Source: Aureispira anguillae
GTDB taxonomy: Bacteria > Bacteroidota > Bacteroidia > Chitinophagales > Saprospiraceae
Direction of reading: 5' to 3'
DNA: 64,000 nucleotides
NCBI RefSeq assembly: GCF_026000115.1
Contig: NZ_AP026867.1
Coordinates: 3,777,716 to 3,841,715 of the forward strand
In this document: positions 8,375-17,340 of the stretch, in pieces
Layout: every line of letters starts with the position of its first letter
Position numbering within the stretch: position 1 is the first letter of the stretch
Made by a program: the position numbers and the translations under genes
Notes under the pieces: generated by a model
Databases searched by the model: none
The model's input: only the letters and a program-made list of their open reading frames with translations
What the model was told of the DNA's origin: nothing

Positions 8375-9763
8375 TTATCGTCTAATAATTTGCGCTAATA
8401 GTTCTGCCTCGCATACTAATTTGTTGCCAACATAAGCTTTGCCAGTCATTTCACACAAACCTCTTCGAATAGGGCTAATCAGCTCCATTTTGAAGAGAAT
8501 GGTATCACCTGGCAAAACAGGGTGCCTAAAAAGGGCATTTTTGATGCGCAAAAAGAAAGTATCCCATTCATGAGGATTCTCCACATTTTCCATAACCAAA
8601 ATACCACCCGTTTGAGCCATAGCTTCTATCTGTAAAACACCTGGCATAACTGGGTTGTTCGGAAAGTGCCCAGGAAAGAAAGGTTCATTCATGGTTACAT
8701 TCTTCACCCCTACCACATGCTTATCAGTTAGTTCTATAATTTTGTCAATCAACAAAAAAGGAAACCGATGCTGAAGCTTTTTTGTTATTTCATTAATATC
8801 ATTAACAGGTTTCTTATTTGGATCGTATTTGGGTATACCTCGCAATTTGCGAGACGTCTTATAAGTGCTTAATAGTTCTTTTGCCAATTTAGTATTAGCA
8901 GCGTGTCCTGGTTTTTTAGCAATAATCTTAACTCTCAAATCGAGCCCTGTTAATGCCAAATCACCAACTACATCTAATAATTTATGGCGAGCTGCCTCAT
9001 TTTGGAACCGCAATTCTGTGGTATTCAAAATTCCCTCTTGCTTAACCTCTATTTCTGTAGTAACATTTAGCTTTTCTGCCAAAAGAGCCAGTTCTCCATT
9101 TTTAGGAACACTATCTACAAAAACGAGCGCATTGTCCAATTCGCCGCCTTTAACCAGTCCTGCCTCTGCTAATTCTGACAATTCGTGCAAGAATACAAAA
9201 GTTCGGTTGGGAGCAATTTCTGTTGCAAAATCTTCTAAATTATCCAAATTTGCATATTGCTTTCCTATTACAGACGAATCAAAATCGATAAGGGTTGTAA
9301 CCTCAAATTTTTCTGAGGGCAAAATAGTATATTCAGCACCCGATTCGTCATCTTTCCAGTAGATGGGCTCTGAAACATCCAAATAATTTTGTTCAGCATC
9401 TTGTTCATCAATGCCTACTGCTAATATTTTTTCTACAAAGGGTAAAGCAGAACCATCCAAAATTGGCACCTCTTCCCCATCAATATCAATCAGTACATTG
9501 CAAATGCCTGTACCTTTGAGGGCTGCCAACAAATGTTCAACAGTAGCTACAGTCACCTCCTTCGCTCCCAGAACGGTACATCGCTGGGTCGCTACTACAT
9601 GATTAGCGTCTGCTTTTATAATGGGTTGATTTTCTATATCAATTCTACGAAATTTTATGCCATGATTCGCAGCGGCAGGATGCAAAGATAGTGTGGTGTG
9701 TTTACCTGTATGCAATCCTTTACCTTCTATTTCAATAGATTGCTTTAACGTCGCTTGTTTCAT
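8375..9763 (-). CDS. lpxC/fabZ: Bifunctional LpxC deacetylase / FabZ dehydratase
   Basis: 462 residues combining two enzymes. Residues 1 to about 305 are the zinc deacetylase LpxC (UDP-3-O-acyl-GlcNAc deacetylase): IEGKGLHTGKH, a metal ligand at His77 in ATVEHLLAAL, NRTFVFLHEL, and the late HKLLDVVGDLAL zinc motif. Residues about 318-462 are the hotdog-fold FabZ hydroxyacyl-ACP dehydratase: FPFLLIDKIIEL, the active-site GHFPNNPVMPGVLQIEAMAQ with His and Glu, and LFRHPVLPGD. This fusion is known and typical for Bacteroidota; it links lipid A and fatty acid flux. All catalytic residues are seen. It leads the lpxC-fabZ/lpxA transcript. Confidence 0.97.
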   Translation of the reverse strand: MKQATLKQSIEIEGKGLHTGKHTTLSLHPAAANHGIKFRRIDIENQPIIKADANHVVATQRCTVLGAKEVTVATVEHLLAALKGTGICNVLIDIDGEEVPILDGSALPFVEKILAVGIDEQDAEQNYLDVSEPIYWKDDESGAEYTILPSEKFEVTTLIDFDSSVIGKQYANLDNLEDFATEIAPNRTFVFLHELSELAEAGLVKGGELDNALVFVDSVPKNGELALLAEKLNVTTEIEVKQEGILNTTELRFQNEAARHKLLDVVGDLALTGLDLRVKIIAKKPGHAANTKLAKELLSTYKTSRKLRGIPKYDPNKKPVNDINEITKKLQHRFPFLLIDKIIELTDKHVVGVKNVTMNEPFFPGHFPNNPVMPGVLQIEAMAQTGGILVMENVENPHEWDTFFLRIKNALFRHPVLPGDTILFKMELISPIRRGLCEMTGKAYVGNKLVCEAELLAQIIRR

Positions 9764-10229
9764 AACTCTATGAAGCTTAAAAGATTGTTAGATAATATGA
9801 TTTCAATATATAAAATATTCTAGGTTCAATTTAGTTTAAGGTTATTCTTTAGCACGAATAGATTACTTGAATGAATCTATGTTTTTAGCACAAAGTCTAT
9901 AACAGGCTAGACTTCTTTATCAGTAGTATAAAATTTTGTAGGCACTTACCAAAAGGGCGATCCCTAAGGCAAATTATGTGGATTGTTTTGAGTTTTTTTG
10001 TTTTTTAGGCACTCATTTATAAACAATCAATAGTTACTACTTTTTTTTTAGCCGCCACCAAAAAACACTTCTTTTAAAAGTAAGCTAAAGAAGTACTTGA
10101 ATGCGATTTAATAGGGCAATTTAATGCTCTAAATGCATCTATTTTACAATGATAGGCTTAATAACCGACACAAAGATAACCTATTTTCCAAGCCATTATA
10201 ATCGAGATCAATTTTTATGTAAAAATAAG
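9764..10229. other. 466-base gap between lpxD and lpxC-fabZ
   Basis: No ORF of credible length on either strand. A minus-strand TATCTTTG (plus coordinates 10171-10178) matches the Bacteroidota -7 consensus and points toward lpxC-fabZ, but it would give a leader of about 400 bases. The lpx genes may therefore be two transcription units, or the long leader may be regulatory. There is no clear terminator after lpxD. Confidence 0.35.
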
Positions 10230-11276
10230 CTAACCTTTTTTAGTTAAGTTGTTCAATTGCTTTTGGATTTGATCAACCTGTTTTTGGAGATCTGGCAAAT
10301 TTTTAAAGACAATAGCACACCTATAATAACGCTTGTAATCAATAGCAGGCGAGCCCCAAATGGCTGTATTTTCTTGCTTGACAGATTGAGCCAAACCACT
10401 TTGTGCCTGTATTTTAGTCCCATTGGCAATTTTTAGATGTCCTGCAAAACCTACTTGTCCTCCTACCATACAATTCTCACCAATTTGTGTACTCCCTGCA
10501 ACGCCTACTTGAGAAGCCAGCACGGTGTTTTTTCCCACTCGAACATTATGAGCTACCTGAATCAAATTATCCAACTTTACGCCCTCTTCAATAATAGTAG
10601 CGTCCATTGTTGCACGATCTATCACTGTATTTGCTCCAACATCAACACGATCTCCCAATATAACAATTCCCAATTGAGGAATCTTTTGATAAGAGCCATC
10701 TGCTTGTGGTGCAAATCCAAAACCATCACTACCAATAACAGCATTAGCATGAACGGTCACCTGATTGCCCAATTGACAACCTCTATAAATTTTCACCCCA
10801 GAGTGCAAGGTAACATCATCTCCAATAACAACATCCTCTCCAATATAAACATGTGGATAGATCACTGCATTTTTTCCAATCTTAGCTCCTTTTTCAATAT
10901 AGGCAAAAGCATCAACTCTTGCCCCTTCTCCAACCGTTGCCTGCTCATGAATATACGCCTGTTTAGAAATTTCTTTTTGTTGCTGAGCCTCCATTGCCTC
11001 ACTAAAATACTGCATCAAGATCCCCAAACTGGCATAAACATCGGCTACCTTTATTAAGGTCGCTGTTATGTTTTGTTTGGGCTCAAAATCTTTGGCGACT
11101 AGAATAACGGAAGATTGACAAGTATAGACATACGATTCATATTTTAGGTTCCCTAAAAAGCTAATAGCTCCAGGCTCTCCTGCTTCTATTTTGGCGGGTT
11201 TACTGACCAATACATCAGGGTTCCCCACTAATTCTCCTCCTAGTAATTGATTAATTAGACTGGCTTTGACTTGCAT
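10230..11276 (-). CDS. lpxD: UDP-3-O-acylglucosamine N-acyltransferase
   Basis: Third lipid A enzyme, adding the N-linked hydroxyacyl chain to UDP-3-O-acylglucosamine. It has 348 residues, the normal length. An N-terminal uridine-binding domain (1-100: LINQLLGGELVGNPDV, EAGEPGAISFLGNLKY) precedes a long left-handed beta-helix of hexapeptide repeats. The conserved NAVIGSDGFGFAP and the catalytic His243 in IQVAHNVRVGKN are present. The C-terminal helix (KNLPDLQKQVDQIQKQL) closes the trimer. It is on the same strand as lpxC-fabZ and lpxA but 466 bases upstream. Confidence 0.96.
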   Translation of the reverse strand: MQVKASLINQLLGGELVGNPDVLVSKPAKIEAGEPGAISFLGNLKYESYVYTCQSSVILVAKDFEPKQNITATLIKVADVYASLGILMQYFSEAMEAQQQKEISKQAYIHEQATVGEGARVDAFAYIEKGAKIGKNAVIYPHVYIGEDVVIGDDVTLHSGVKIYRGCQLGNQVTVHANAVIGSDGFGFAPQADGSYQKIPQLGIVILGDRVDVGANTVIDRATMDATIIEEGVKLDNLIQVAHNVRVGKNTVLASQVGVAGSTQIGENCMVGGQVGFAGHLKIANGTKIQAQSGLAQSVKQENTAIWGSPAIDYKRYYRCAIVFKNLPDLQKQVDQIQKQLNNLTKKG

Positions 11277-11605
11277 TTAATTCTTAATTGTTGACGTTAT
11301 TGTATGGTTGAATACGATTAGTTATGTTGCCACCTCATGGTAGCTACGCTGTGCTTTTAGTAGTAATTTTGTTTACTATTGTAGGAATTTATTTTTTTTC
11401 GTTATAAACTTACTGAAAATCTGTCCAAAAATTCTACTTTGGGCTAATTACACGATAACAAAAATTTCTAAATACTTTTTAATTGAGTCTTTTAGCGATC
11501 TTTTTTTTCAAATTTTCGCCTTGATAACGCTGCTATCAGGCTGTAGTTTTCATTGAAGCTCATCTAAAATCATCCATAATTTGTGTTACGGCATACTAAT
11601 TATCC
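11277..11605. other. Divergent intergenic region lpxD / aminotransferase
   Basis: 329 bases carrying the start regions of two divergent genes. I see no exact TAnnTTTG facing either gene; TACTTTGG and TAATTTG are near matches. A 27-codon hydrophobic frame from 11324 was considered and rejected. No other structure was recognised. Confidence 0.3.
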
Positions 11606-12769
11606 ATGCGTAAATATTTTGCTATGAATATATCATCTAAACTCCCCAATTTGGGAACAACTATATTTTCTGTCATGTCGGCTTTAGCCAATAAGCACAA
11701 AGCCATTAATTTGTCCCAAGGCTTTCCTAATTTTGATTGTGATGAACGCCTCAAGAATCTGGTCAGTCACTACGTCCAAAAAGGCTTCAATCAATATTGC
11801 CCTATGACTGGAGTACCTATTTTGGTAGAACGCCTAGCTGCCAAAATCCATGGTTTATATCAGGTTTCCTATGATCCCTATACTGAGATTAATATTACAT
11901 CTGGTGCAACTCAGGCTATTTTTAGTACAATTCATGCCTTTATACACCCCAACGATGAAGTAATTATTGTAGAGCCAGCCTATGATTGCTATCAACCGAG
12001 CATACAATTGGCAGGTGGGAAAGTTGTCCCTTATCAAATCAAAGCCCCCGACTGGAAGATAAACTGGGAAGAATTTGGACAATTGATTACCTCCAAAACT
12101 CGCATGATTATCTTAAACACCCCTCACAATCCTTCAGGAAGTATTTTAGAAGACTCCGATTATCAAGCATTACAACAACTCGTCGAAAATAGCAATATAT
12201 TAATTTTGAGTGATGAGGTGTATGAGCATATGATTTACGATGGAAAAAAACATTGCTCTATTTTAAGTTACCCTGCTTTGCGCCAACGAAGTTTAGCCGT
12301 TTATTCTTTTGGAAAAACGCTGCATGCTACGGGTTGGAAACTTGGCTATATTGTAGCGGATAAAGCATTGATGAAAGAGTTTAGAAAAGTACATCAATTT
12401 GACGTTTTTTCTTCCAATACTCCTATGCAGTATGCTATTGCAGATTATTTGGAAGATGAGCAAAGTTATTTAGGTTTGCCACAATTCTTTCAGCAAAAGC
12501 GAGATTTTTTCTTAGATAAAATACAAGACAGTCCCTTTCAATTTACACCAAGTGCTGGTACCTATTTTCAAGTTGCCGATTATTCTGCGATTAGTGATGA
12601 ACCAGACACCGAATTTGCCAAGCGCATGACAATAGAGTATGGCGTTGCAGTCATTCCATTATCTGTTTTTTATCACGATAATTTGGATAATAAAGTAGTG
12701 CGTTTTTGTTTTGCTAAAACAGAAGATGTTTTAGCAAATGCAGGGGCATTGATTCGTAAGATAGGGTAA
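11606..12769 (+). CDS. PLP-dependent aminotransferase, methionine/aromatic type
   Basis: 387 residues of fold-type I class I/II aminotransferase, closest in pattern to YbdL-like methionine aminotransferases. Visible: INLSQGFPNFD near the start, the ITSGATQAIF cofactor-phosphate region, the LNTPHNPSGS substrate/PLP Asn motif, LILSDEVYEHM with the PLP-N1 Asp, the Schiff-base Lys in SFGKTLHATGWKLGY, and the C-terminal RFCFAK with the carboxylate-binding Arg. YbdL-type enzymes transaminate Met, Phe and related 2-oxo acids. An internal ATG six codons in (MNISSKLPNLGT) may be the true start, because family members begin near there. It ends at a strong bidirectional terminator. Confidence 0.9.
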   Translation: MRKYFAMNISSKLPNLGTTIFSVMSALANKHKAINLSQGFPNFDCDERLKNLVSHYVQKGFNQYCPMTGVPILVERLAAKIHGLYQVSYDPYTEINITSGATQAIFSTIHAFIHPNDEVIIVEPAYDCYQPSIQLAGGKVVPYQIKAPDWKINWEEFGQLITSKTRMIILNTPHNPSGSILEDSDYQALQQLVENSNILILSDEVYEHMIYDGKKHCSILSYPALRQRSLAVYSFGKTLHATGWKLGYIVADKALMKEFRKVHQFDVFSSNTPMQYAIADYLEDEQSYLGLPQFFQQKRDFFLDKIQDSPFQFTPSAGTYFQVADYSAISDEPDTEFAKRMTIEYGVAVIPLSVFYHDNLDNKVVRFCFAKTEDVLANAGALIRKIG

Positions 12770-12786
12770 TCAACCTTTAGTCAAAT

Positions 12787-12823
12787 AAAAAAACGCTACA
12801 ATTTTTGATTGTAGCGTTTTTTT
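12787..12823. terminator. Bidirectional Rho-independent terminator
   Basis: Perfect 16-bp arms at 12787-12802 and 12808-12823 enclose a 5-base loop. A-run/T-run edges make it work in both directions, between the aminotransferase gene (plus) and the small lipoprotein gene (minus), which converge here. Confidence 0.9.
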
Positions 12824-12847
12824 AACAAGATTTAAAAAAATCTTTAA

Positions 12848-13096
12848 TTATTTAGCGGTACAAGTGTATCCTGCAAGTTCTAACGTCTTTTTGTAATCCT
12901 CAACAGATACTCCACCAGGAATGTCTGTACTAGCCGCTGCAGTACCATTAGTAGTTACAGTGATTTTGTCATCGCAAATATCTGTACTAATTGAAGATGC
13001 AGATAATTCACAAGTATAACAAGTGTTTTTTGTACAAGAAGAGAAAGACATAGCAGCAGTAATTGCTACAGCGCAAGATAATACTAATTTTTTCAT
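12848..13096 (-). CDS. Small cysteine-containing lipoprotein
   Basis: 82 residues. A signal peptide (MKKLVLSCAVAITAAMSFSS) ends in a lipobox (FSSC, Cys21), so the mature protein is a lipid-anchored peptide of about 60 residues. It carries CYTCEL, a Cys near residue 40 and one close to the end (GYTCTAK). The four non-lipid Cys residues could form two disulfides or bind a metal. Small lipoproteins with a similar TCYTC start are common in marine Bacteroidota, but I know no function. A TAAATTTG promoter element lies 39 bases upstream and a terminator follows, so it is a stand-alone unit. Confidence 0.75.
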   Translation of the reverse strand: MKKLVLSCAVAITAAMSFSSCTKNTCYTCELSASSISTDICDDKITVTTNGTAAASTDIPGGVSVEDYKKTLELAGYTCTAK

Positions 13097-13134
13097 GAGA
13101 TTTTTTTTTATAGTTTTACTAAATAAATATGGCG

Positions 13135-13142
13135 CAAATTTA
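13135..13142 (-). promoter_or_regulatory. Candidate -7 element of the small lipoprotein
   Basis: On the minus strand TAAATTTG, an exact TAnnTTTG match, lies 39 bases before the start at 13096. The spacer and -33 region are AT-rich without a clean TTTG. Confidence 0.48.
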
Positions 13143-13206
13143 ATATATTTTTTCGTAAAGGTCTATTTTTAGTATTTTTTTTTCAAAAATAAATGAATTA
13201 GCATCA

Positions 13207-13845
13207 ATGAAACTACGCTGGAAGATCGCTCAAGCCGCAGAAATACGCTGGTGGCAAGGGTATTTGAACAAAAAAAACAAAGCAGAATACCTCGATTGGA
13301 AAAAGAAGTATTGGGCAACTTTTCTAAAAGATTGCCAATTAAAAATTCCTGCACAGGCTAGTTGTTTGGATGCAGGCTGTGGTCCTGCGGGCATCTTTAC
13401 CATTTTAGAACAACAAAAGGTAGACGCTGTTGACCCCCTATTGGATCGTTATGAAAAAAAGCTAAGTCATTTTAAAACGATAGACTATCCTACCGTTAAT
13501 TTTATCGCTAGTCCTTTAGAACACTTCGCCCCCAAACAGCCCTATGATTATGTTTTTTGCTTAAACGCCATTAATCATGTTTCCGATTTGGATCAATGTT
13601 GGGAACAGCTCTTTGATGCGACCAAAAAAGGAGGCACACTCATTGTGTCCATTGATGCGCATAATCATAGTTTTTTCAAGCATTTATTCCGAGCTATACC
13701 TGGCGATATACTCCACCCCCATCAATACGATTTGGCAGAATATGAAACCATGCTAACCAACCGTGGTGGTAAAATTCTGAAAACCATTCACAAAACGAAG
13801 GCCTTCTTTTTTGATTATTATGTTTTAGTAGTAGAAAAAACGTAG
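13207..13845 (+). CDS. Class I SAM-dependent methyltransferase
   Basis: 212 residues with a Rossmann-fold methyltransferase core. Motif I is SCLDAGCGPAGIF (52-64); the acidic end of strand 2 is VDAVDPLLDRY. Motif post-I and the catalytic-face strand read YDYVFCLNAINHVSDLDQC, followed by KKGGTLIVSIDAHNH. The N-terminus has a basic, Trp-rich helix (MKLRWKIAQAAEIRWWQGYL) typical of small-molecule methyltransferases of the UbiE/Methyltransf_11 kind. The substrate cannot be inferred and neighbours give no pathway. The gene starts 110 bases from the divergent lipoprotein gene. Confidence 0.85.
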   Translation: MKLRWKIAQAAEIRWWQGYLNKKNKAEYLDWKKKYWATFLKDCQLKIPAQASCLDAGCGPAGIFTILEQQKVDAVDPLLDRYEKKLSHFKTIDYPTVNFIASPLEHFAPKQPYDYVFCLNAINHVSDLDQCWEQLFDATKKGGTLIVSIDAHNHSFFKHLFRAIPGDILHPHQYDLAEYETMLTNRGGKILKTIHKTKAFFFDYYVLVVEKT

Positions 13846-13921
13846 ATTTTATTTTGGAGTATATTTGATATGCTTCCTTAGCCCCTTTTACCATCCCTCA
13901 CCCAACATAACCAACTACAAG

Positions 13922-13959
13922 CAAAAGCCTTATACATATCAAAGAGTATAAGGCTTTTG
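13922..13959. terminator. Hairpin terminator after the methyltransferase
   Basis: 14-bp perfect arms (13922-13935 and 13946-13959) around a 10-base loop, with a T stretch inside the right arm. This is the only structure seen in the 328-base gap before the SulP gene. A TATCTTCG near-match to the -7 consensus sits at 14067-14074, giving a ~95-base leader for the transporter. Confidence 0.75.
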
Positions 13960-14173
13960 TTATGTGCCTTGTTCCGCTGCACTATCTCCAAGCATTTCAG
14001 CAAATTATTTAACAAATAATAGTAATTCTTTAATGCAAAGCCACTTAAAACTCTCAACTAAAACACTATCTTCGCACCTTTTTTAAAGCAAACACTGTTT
14101 TTTCAATTCTTACACAATTCCAAAAATTATCCAATAAATCAGGAAGTGTAAACCATTAATAAATTTAACATTC

Positions 14174-15787
14174 ATGAAAAGTTTTTTACGAAAACTCACT
14201 CGTAACCCCAAGAATGATATTTTATCAGGTCTAACTGTTGCCCTCGCTCTTGTTCCCGAAGCGGTTGCTTTTTCTTTTGTAGCAGGAGTTGACCCACTAG
14301 TTGGTCTATATGGTGCCTTTATGATGGGACTTATCACCGCTATTTTTGGTGGTCGCCCAGGAATGATTTCGGGTGCTACTGGCGCTATGGCTGTTGTTAT
14401 GGTTTTTATTGTCAAAAAAGGAAATGAGATTGGAATCAACTTAGATACTCCAATCGAAGACTTAGGCTTGCAATGGCTATTTATTACCTTATTATTGGTT
14501 GGAACTTTTCAAATTATAGCTGGTTTTCTTAAACTCGGTAAGTTTGTCCGACTCATTCCGCATCCTGTGATGATGGGTTTTGTAAATGGATTGGCAATTG
14601 TTATTTTTTTAGCACAATTGGGGATGTTCAAAGAAACAATTGATGGAAAAACACAATGGCTACAAGGTTCTGACATGTTGATTATGTTAGGATTGGTTGG
14701 ATTAACGATGACGATCATGTACTTGTTGCCTAAATTAACGGAGAAAGTACCTTCTGCTCTAGTTGCAATTATTGTTGTTGCTGCTATTACTATTTTTGGA
14801 AACTTAGATGTGAGCACGGTAGGTTCTTTTATTCGTGATGGAGGTGGAGATGGCTTAGAGGGGTCTTTGCCAACGTTTCAATTTCAAATTTTTGAACTAT
14901 TTAGCACCTTAGATGGTCATTGGTTTTTTATTGTAAAAATGGCTGCAGTATTGGCTGCAATTGGTTTGATTGAATCCTTGATGACCTTAAATTTAATTGA
15001 TGATATTACAGAGAGTCGTGGTAGTGGAAATAGAGAATGTGTAGCGCAAGGTGGTGCTAATATTTTGAATGGTTTATTTGGAGGAATGGGTGGCTGTGCA
15101 ATGATTGGGCAATCCATCATCAACGTAGAATCTGGTGGTAGTGGTCGTTTGTCTGGCATAACTGCGGCTATTGCTTTGCTCTGCTTCGTTTTGTTTGGAG
15201 CACCACTAATTGAACAAATTCCAATTGCTGCATTAGTTGGGGTTATGTTTATGGTTGTCATTGGCACCTTTGCTTGGAGTAGTTTTAGAATTTTACACAA
15301 AATTCCTTTGGCAGATGCCGTTGTATTAATCGCTGTTTCTTCCATTACAGTGGTAGAAGATTTAGCCGTTGCCGTAATCGCTGGGGTAATTATGTCAGCA
15401 CTGGTTTTTGCGTGGAAAAATGCCATTATGATCCGTGCAAGAAAACGCATCAAAGAAGATGGAACTAAAGTATATGAAATTTGGGGACCTTTGTTCTTTG
15501 GCTCTGTTCAGAACTTTACAGCAAAATTTGATGCTAAAAATGATCCTAAAAACATTGAAATTGACTTTATTGAGTCTAAGGTAAACGATCATTCTGGCAT
15601 TGAAGCCATTCGTAGCATTGCTAATAAATACCTTGACTTGGGTAAACAAATCAAATTGACCCACTTGAGTCCTGAATGTAAAACATTGCTGTTAAAGGCG
15701 AATCCTAAATTTGAATCTATTATTGAAACATCTATCGATGATCCTAGATATTATGTGGTAACTAGTTTGGTTGATCATGAAGTATAA
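14174..15787 (+). CDS. SulP-family anion transporter with STAS domain
   Basis: 537-residue inner-membrane transporter of the SLC26/SulP family. The N-terminal signature NDILSGLTVALALVPEAVAFSF is followed by about 12 membrane segments in the 7+7 inverted-repeat pattern. GVDPLVGLYGAFMMG, RPGMISGATGAMAVV and the GGMGGCAMIGQS segment are family hallmarks. The C-terminus (about 440-537) is a cytosolic STAS domain with VNDHSGIEAI in place of the usual DSSG-type loop. Members carry sulfate, bicarbonate, chloride or dicarboxylates. No carbonic anhydrase or sulfur gene is adjacent, so the substrate is open; bicarbonate is a reasonable guess for a marine organism. Confidence 0.93.
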   Translation: MKSFLRKLTRNPKNDILSGLTVALALVPEAVAFSFVAGVDPLVGLYGAFMMGLITAIFGGRPGMISGATGAMAVVMVFIVKKGNEIGINLDTPIEDLGLQWLFITLLLVGTFQIIAGFLKLGKFVRLIPHPVMMGFVNGLAIVIFLAQLGMFKETIDGKTQWLQGSDMLIMLGLVGLTMTIMYLLPKLTEKVPSALVAIIVVAAITIFGNLDVSTVGSFIRDGGGDGLEGSLPTFQFQIFELFSTLDGHWFFIVKMAAVLAAIGLIESLMTLNLIDDITESRGSGNRECVAQGGANILNGLFGGMGGCAMIGQSIINVESGGSGRLSGITAAIALLCFVLFGAPLIEQIPIAALVGVMFMVVIGTFAWSSFRILHKIPLADAVVLIAVSSITVVEDLAVAVIAGVIMSALVFAWKNAIMIRARKRIKEDGTKVYEIWGPLFFGSVQNFTAKFDAKNDPKNIEIDFIESKVNDHSGIEAIRSIANKYLDLGKQIKLTHLSPECKTLLLKANPKFESIIETSIDDPRYYVVTSLVDHEV

Positions 15788-15823
15788 ACAATCAACTTTA
15801 CGACATATTGTAAATTAAAAATG

Positions 15824-15855
15824 AAGCTGTTGGATTTCTCCAACAGCTTTTTTTT
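15824..15855 (+). terminator. Rho-independent terminator of the SulP gene
   Basis: 11-bp perfect stem (15824-15834 / 15839-15849), 4-base loop, then an uninterrupted T run. It is a textbook intrinsic terminator 36 bases after the stop. Nothing further was recognised in the 269 bases between it and the next gene. Confidence 0.92.
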
Positions 15856-16124
15856 ATTAAAAATATACCATTAACTGAAATATCAAACTACTCAGTCCCC
15901 TAGCATAAATCGCTATTTATGCAATATGTTACCATTTGTCAAACAATTGTAACAAGGACACAAACCATATATTTAATTTTATAATATACTTGCAAAGAAA
16001 TTATTATTCAAATAACTGTTTCCCCTACTATAAAGCAAATCATTCACTTTACCACTTACATTGATTTTTTTTACTCTTACACATATAAATAAATAAAATA
16101 ATTAATTAAAAAATCCAAATTATT

Positions 16125-17135
16125 ATGAAACAGATCATTGAAAAACAAAGTACTTCTACTGAAAAAAGCCAACACCTTAACGAGAATACTTTACGTGCTT
16201 TTTTTACGCAAGTAACAGAAACTGTTTTTATGACAGACGATTTACCTAATGGCACCTCTCGTGGAACTTGGGCATCTAAAGGACGAGGAGAAGAAATATT
16301 TGCAAAAAACGATTATGATTTTAAGGACAGTACACCAGATAATTGTGAAGCGCTATTTGAGACGGCATACAATGGCAACATGAAAGATTGTGCTATGATT
16401 TCATTCTTGCACACAGGAATTACTCCAGATGACGACAAGACATTCGAAGTGATCTTAACGCTAAAAAGAATCCGAGAAGCTCATGCTGAAGATGATGGAG
16501 GATTAGATGGTCATAGAGAATGGTTTTTTGATCATGTAAGTGGCTATGCAACAGGTGAAAATATTAGCCAAACCCAAGCATTGACAGAATACCCAGAAAG
16601 AGGAGATGCTTATGATAAGCCCAATGATGCTTCTTGGGATATTAACTACAGCTATGAGCCTGTTCTTTGTGAACCTGGCAAAGCAGTGGGTTTTGTGACA
16701 AGAGGCTATGAAAAAGACAGTGCACCTATTGGAACAGATCGTTTTGAAAATACGTTCAAAGATTGGATCGAATTAATGTGGGATTTTGGGGAAGCAATTA
16801 CACTGAAAAAATATAAAGATTTTGTTTTTGATGTTGTTACCATGCTGTTCAAAGCACTTCCTTCCAATGAAGATGATCCGATGACTCCTGTGATCACTGC
16901 CTTTAGCCATGAAGCCTGCCAATTTATTGGTAAATACTGCAATGATCATAAGTTTCATTTTAGTAGAAGAGCAGTTGGCATGGAGACCCTTTTGGTAGAA
17001 TTGGATAATGTCGTAACTCCAGATTGGGAAAATGGTGATTATGCTCAGTTATTACAACCTGTAGAGGATAAAAATGGTGAAGACAAAAGACATTATATAC
17101 TGGATTATGAAGTTAAAGTTTACTTACACAGCTAG
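16125..17135 (+). CDS. Orphan acidic protein of unknown family
   Basis: 336 residues, no signal peptide and no membrane segment, strongly acidic with many Asp/Glu clusters (TPDDDKTFE, AEDDGGLDGHREW, SNEDDPMTP, DWENGDY, EDKNGEDKRHY). I do not recognise it. The first half is loop-rich with aromatic motifs (REWFFDHVSGYATGE). The middle has a helix-rich segment (RFENTFKDWIELMWDFGEAITLKKYKD, split here by charged turns), and the end has beta character (HYILDYEVKVYL). Codon use and composition match neighbours. It stands alone between two intrinsic terminators, so it is its own transcript. A cytosolic location is inferred. Confidence 0.7.
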   Translation: MKQIIEKQSTSTEKSQHLNENTLRAFFTQVTETVFMTDDLPNGTSRGTWASKGRGEEIFAKNDYDFKDSTPDNCEALFETAYNGNMKDCAMISFLHTGITPDDDKTFEVILTLKRIREAHAEDDGGLDGHREWFFDHVSGYATGENISQTQALTEYPERGDAYDKPNDASWDINYSYEPVLCEPGKAVGFVTRGYEKDSAPIGTDRFENTFKDWIELMWDFGEAITLKKYKDFVFDVVTMLFKALPSNEDDPMTPVITAFSHEACQFIGKYCNDHKFHFSRRAVGMETLLVELDNVVTPDWENGDYAQLLQPVEDKNGEDKRHYILDYEVKVYLHS

Positions 17136-17180
17136 TATTTAAATAGGCTTTATTAAAATAAATAGAGAACCCTACCCTAT

Positions 17181-17216
17181 AAAGTAATCTCAGCAAGTTC
17201 TGGGGTTACTTTTTTT
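17181..17216 (+). terminator. Intrinsic terminator after the orphan acidic gene
   Basis: 12-bp stem (17181-17192 / 17201-17212) with two G-U pairs and an 8-base loop, followed by a T run to 17216. Confidence 0.8.
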
Positions 17217-17340
17217 AGTTCTTTGGCAACTCTATATTTCCATAAGACTGTTTATGTCATTATGAATTTTGATAAAAAACAATAGTTTACTAATTAATTT
17301 GAGTAGTTTTAGCGCCCTAAATCATTTTAAAATTTTAGTT

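Noticed and set aside
11324-11407. 27-codon hydrophobic frame before the aminotransferase
   Set aside because: Very short, no promoter-like motif close to it, and it overlaps the divergent control region.
14917-15453. Long antisense frame over the SulP gene
   Set aside because: Shadow of a strongly coding gene on the other strand, with low-complexity Ala/Thr/Ile composition.
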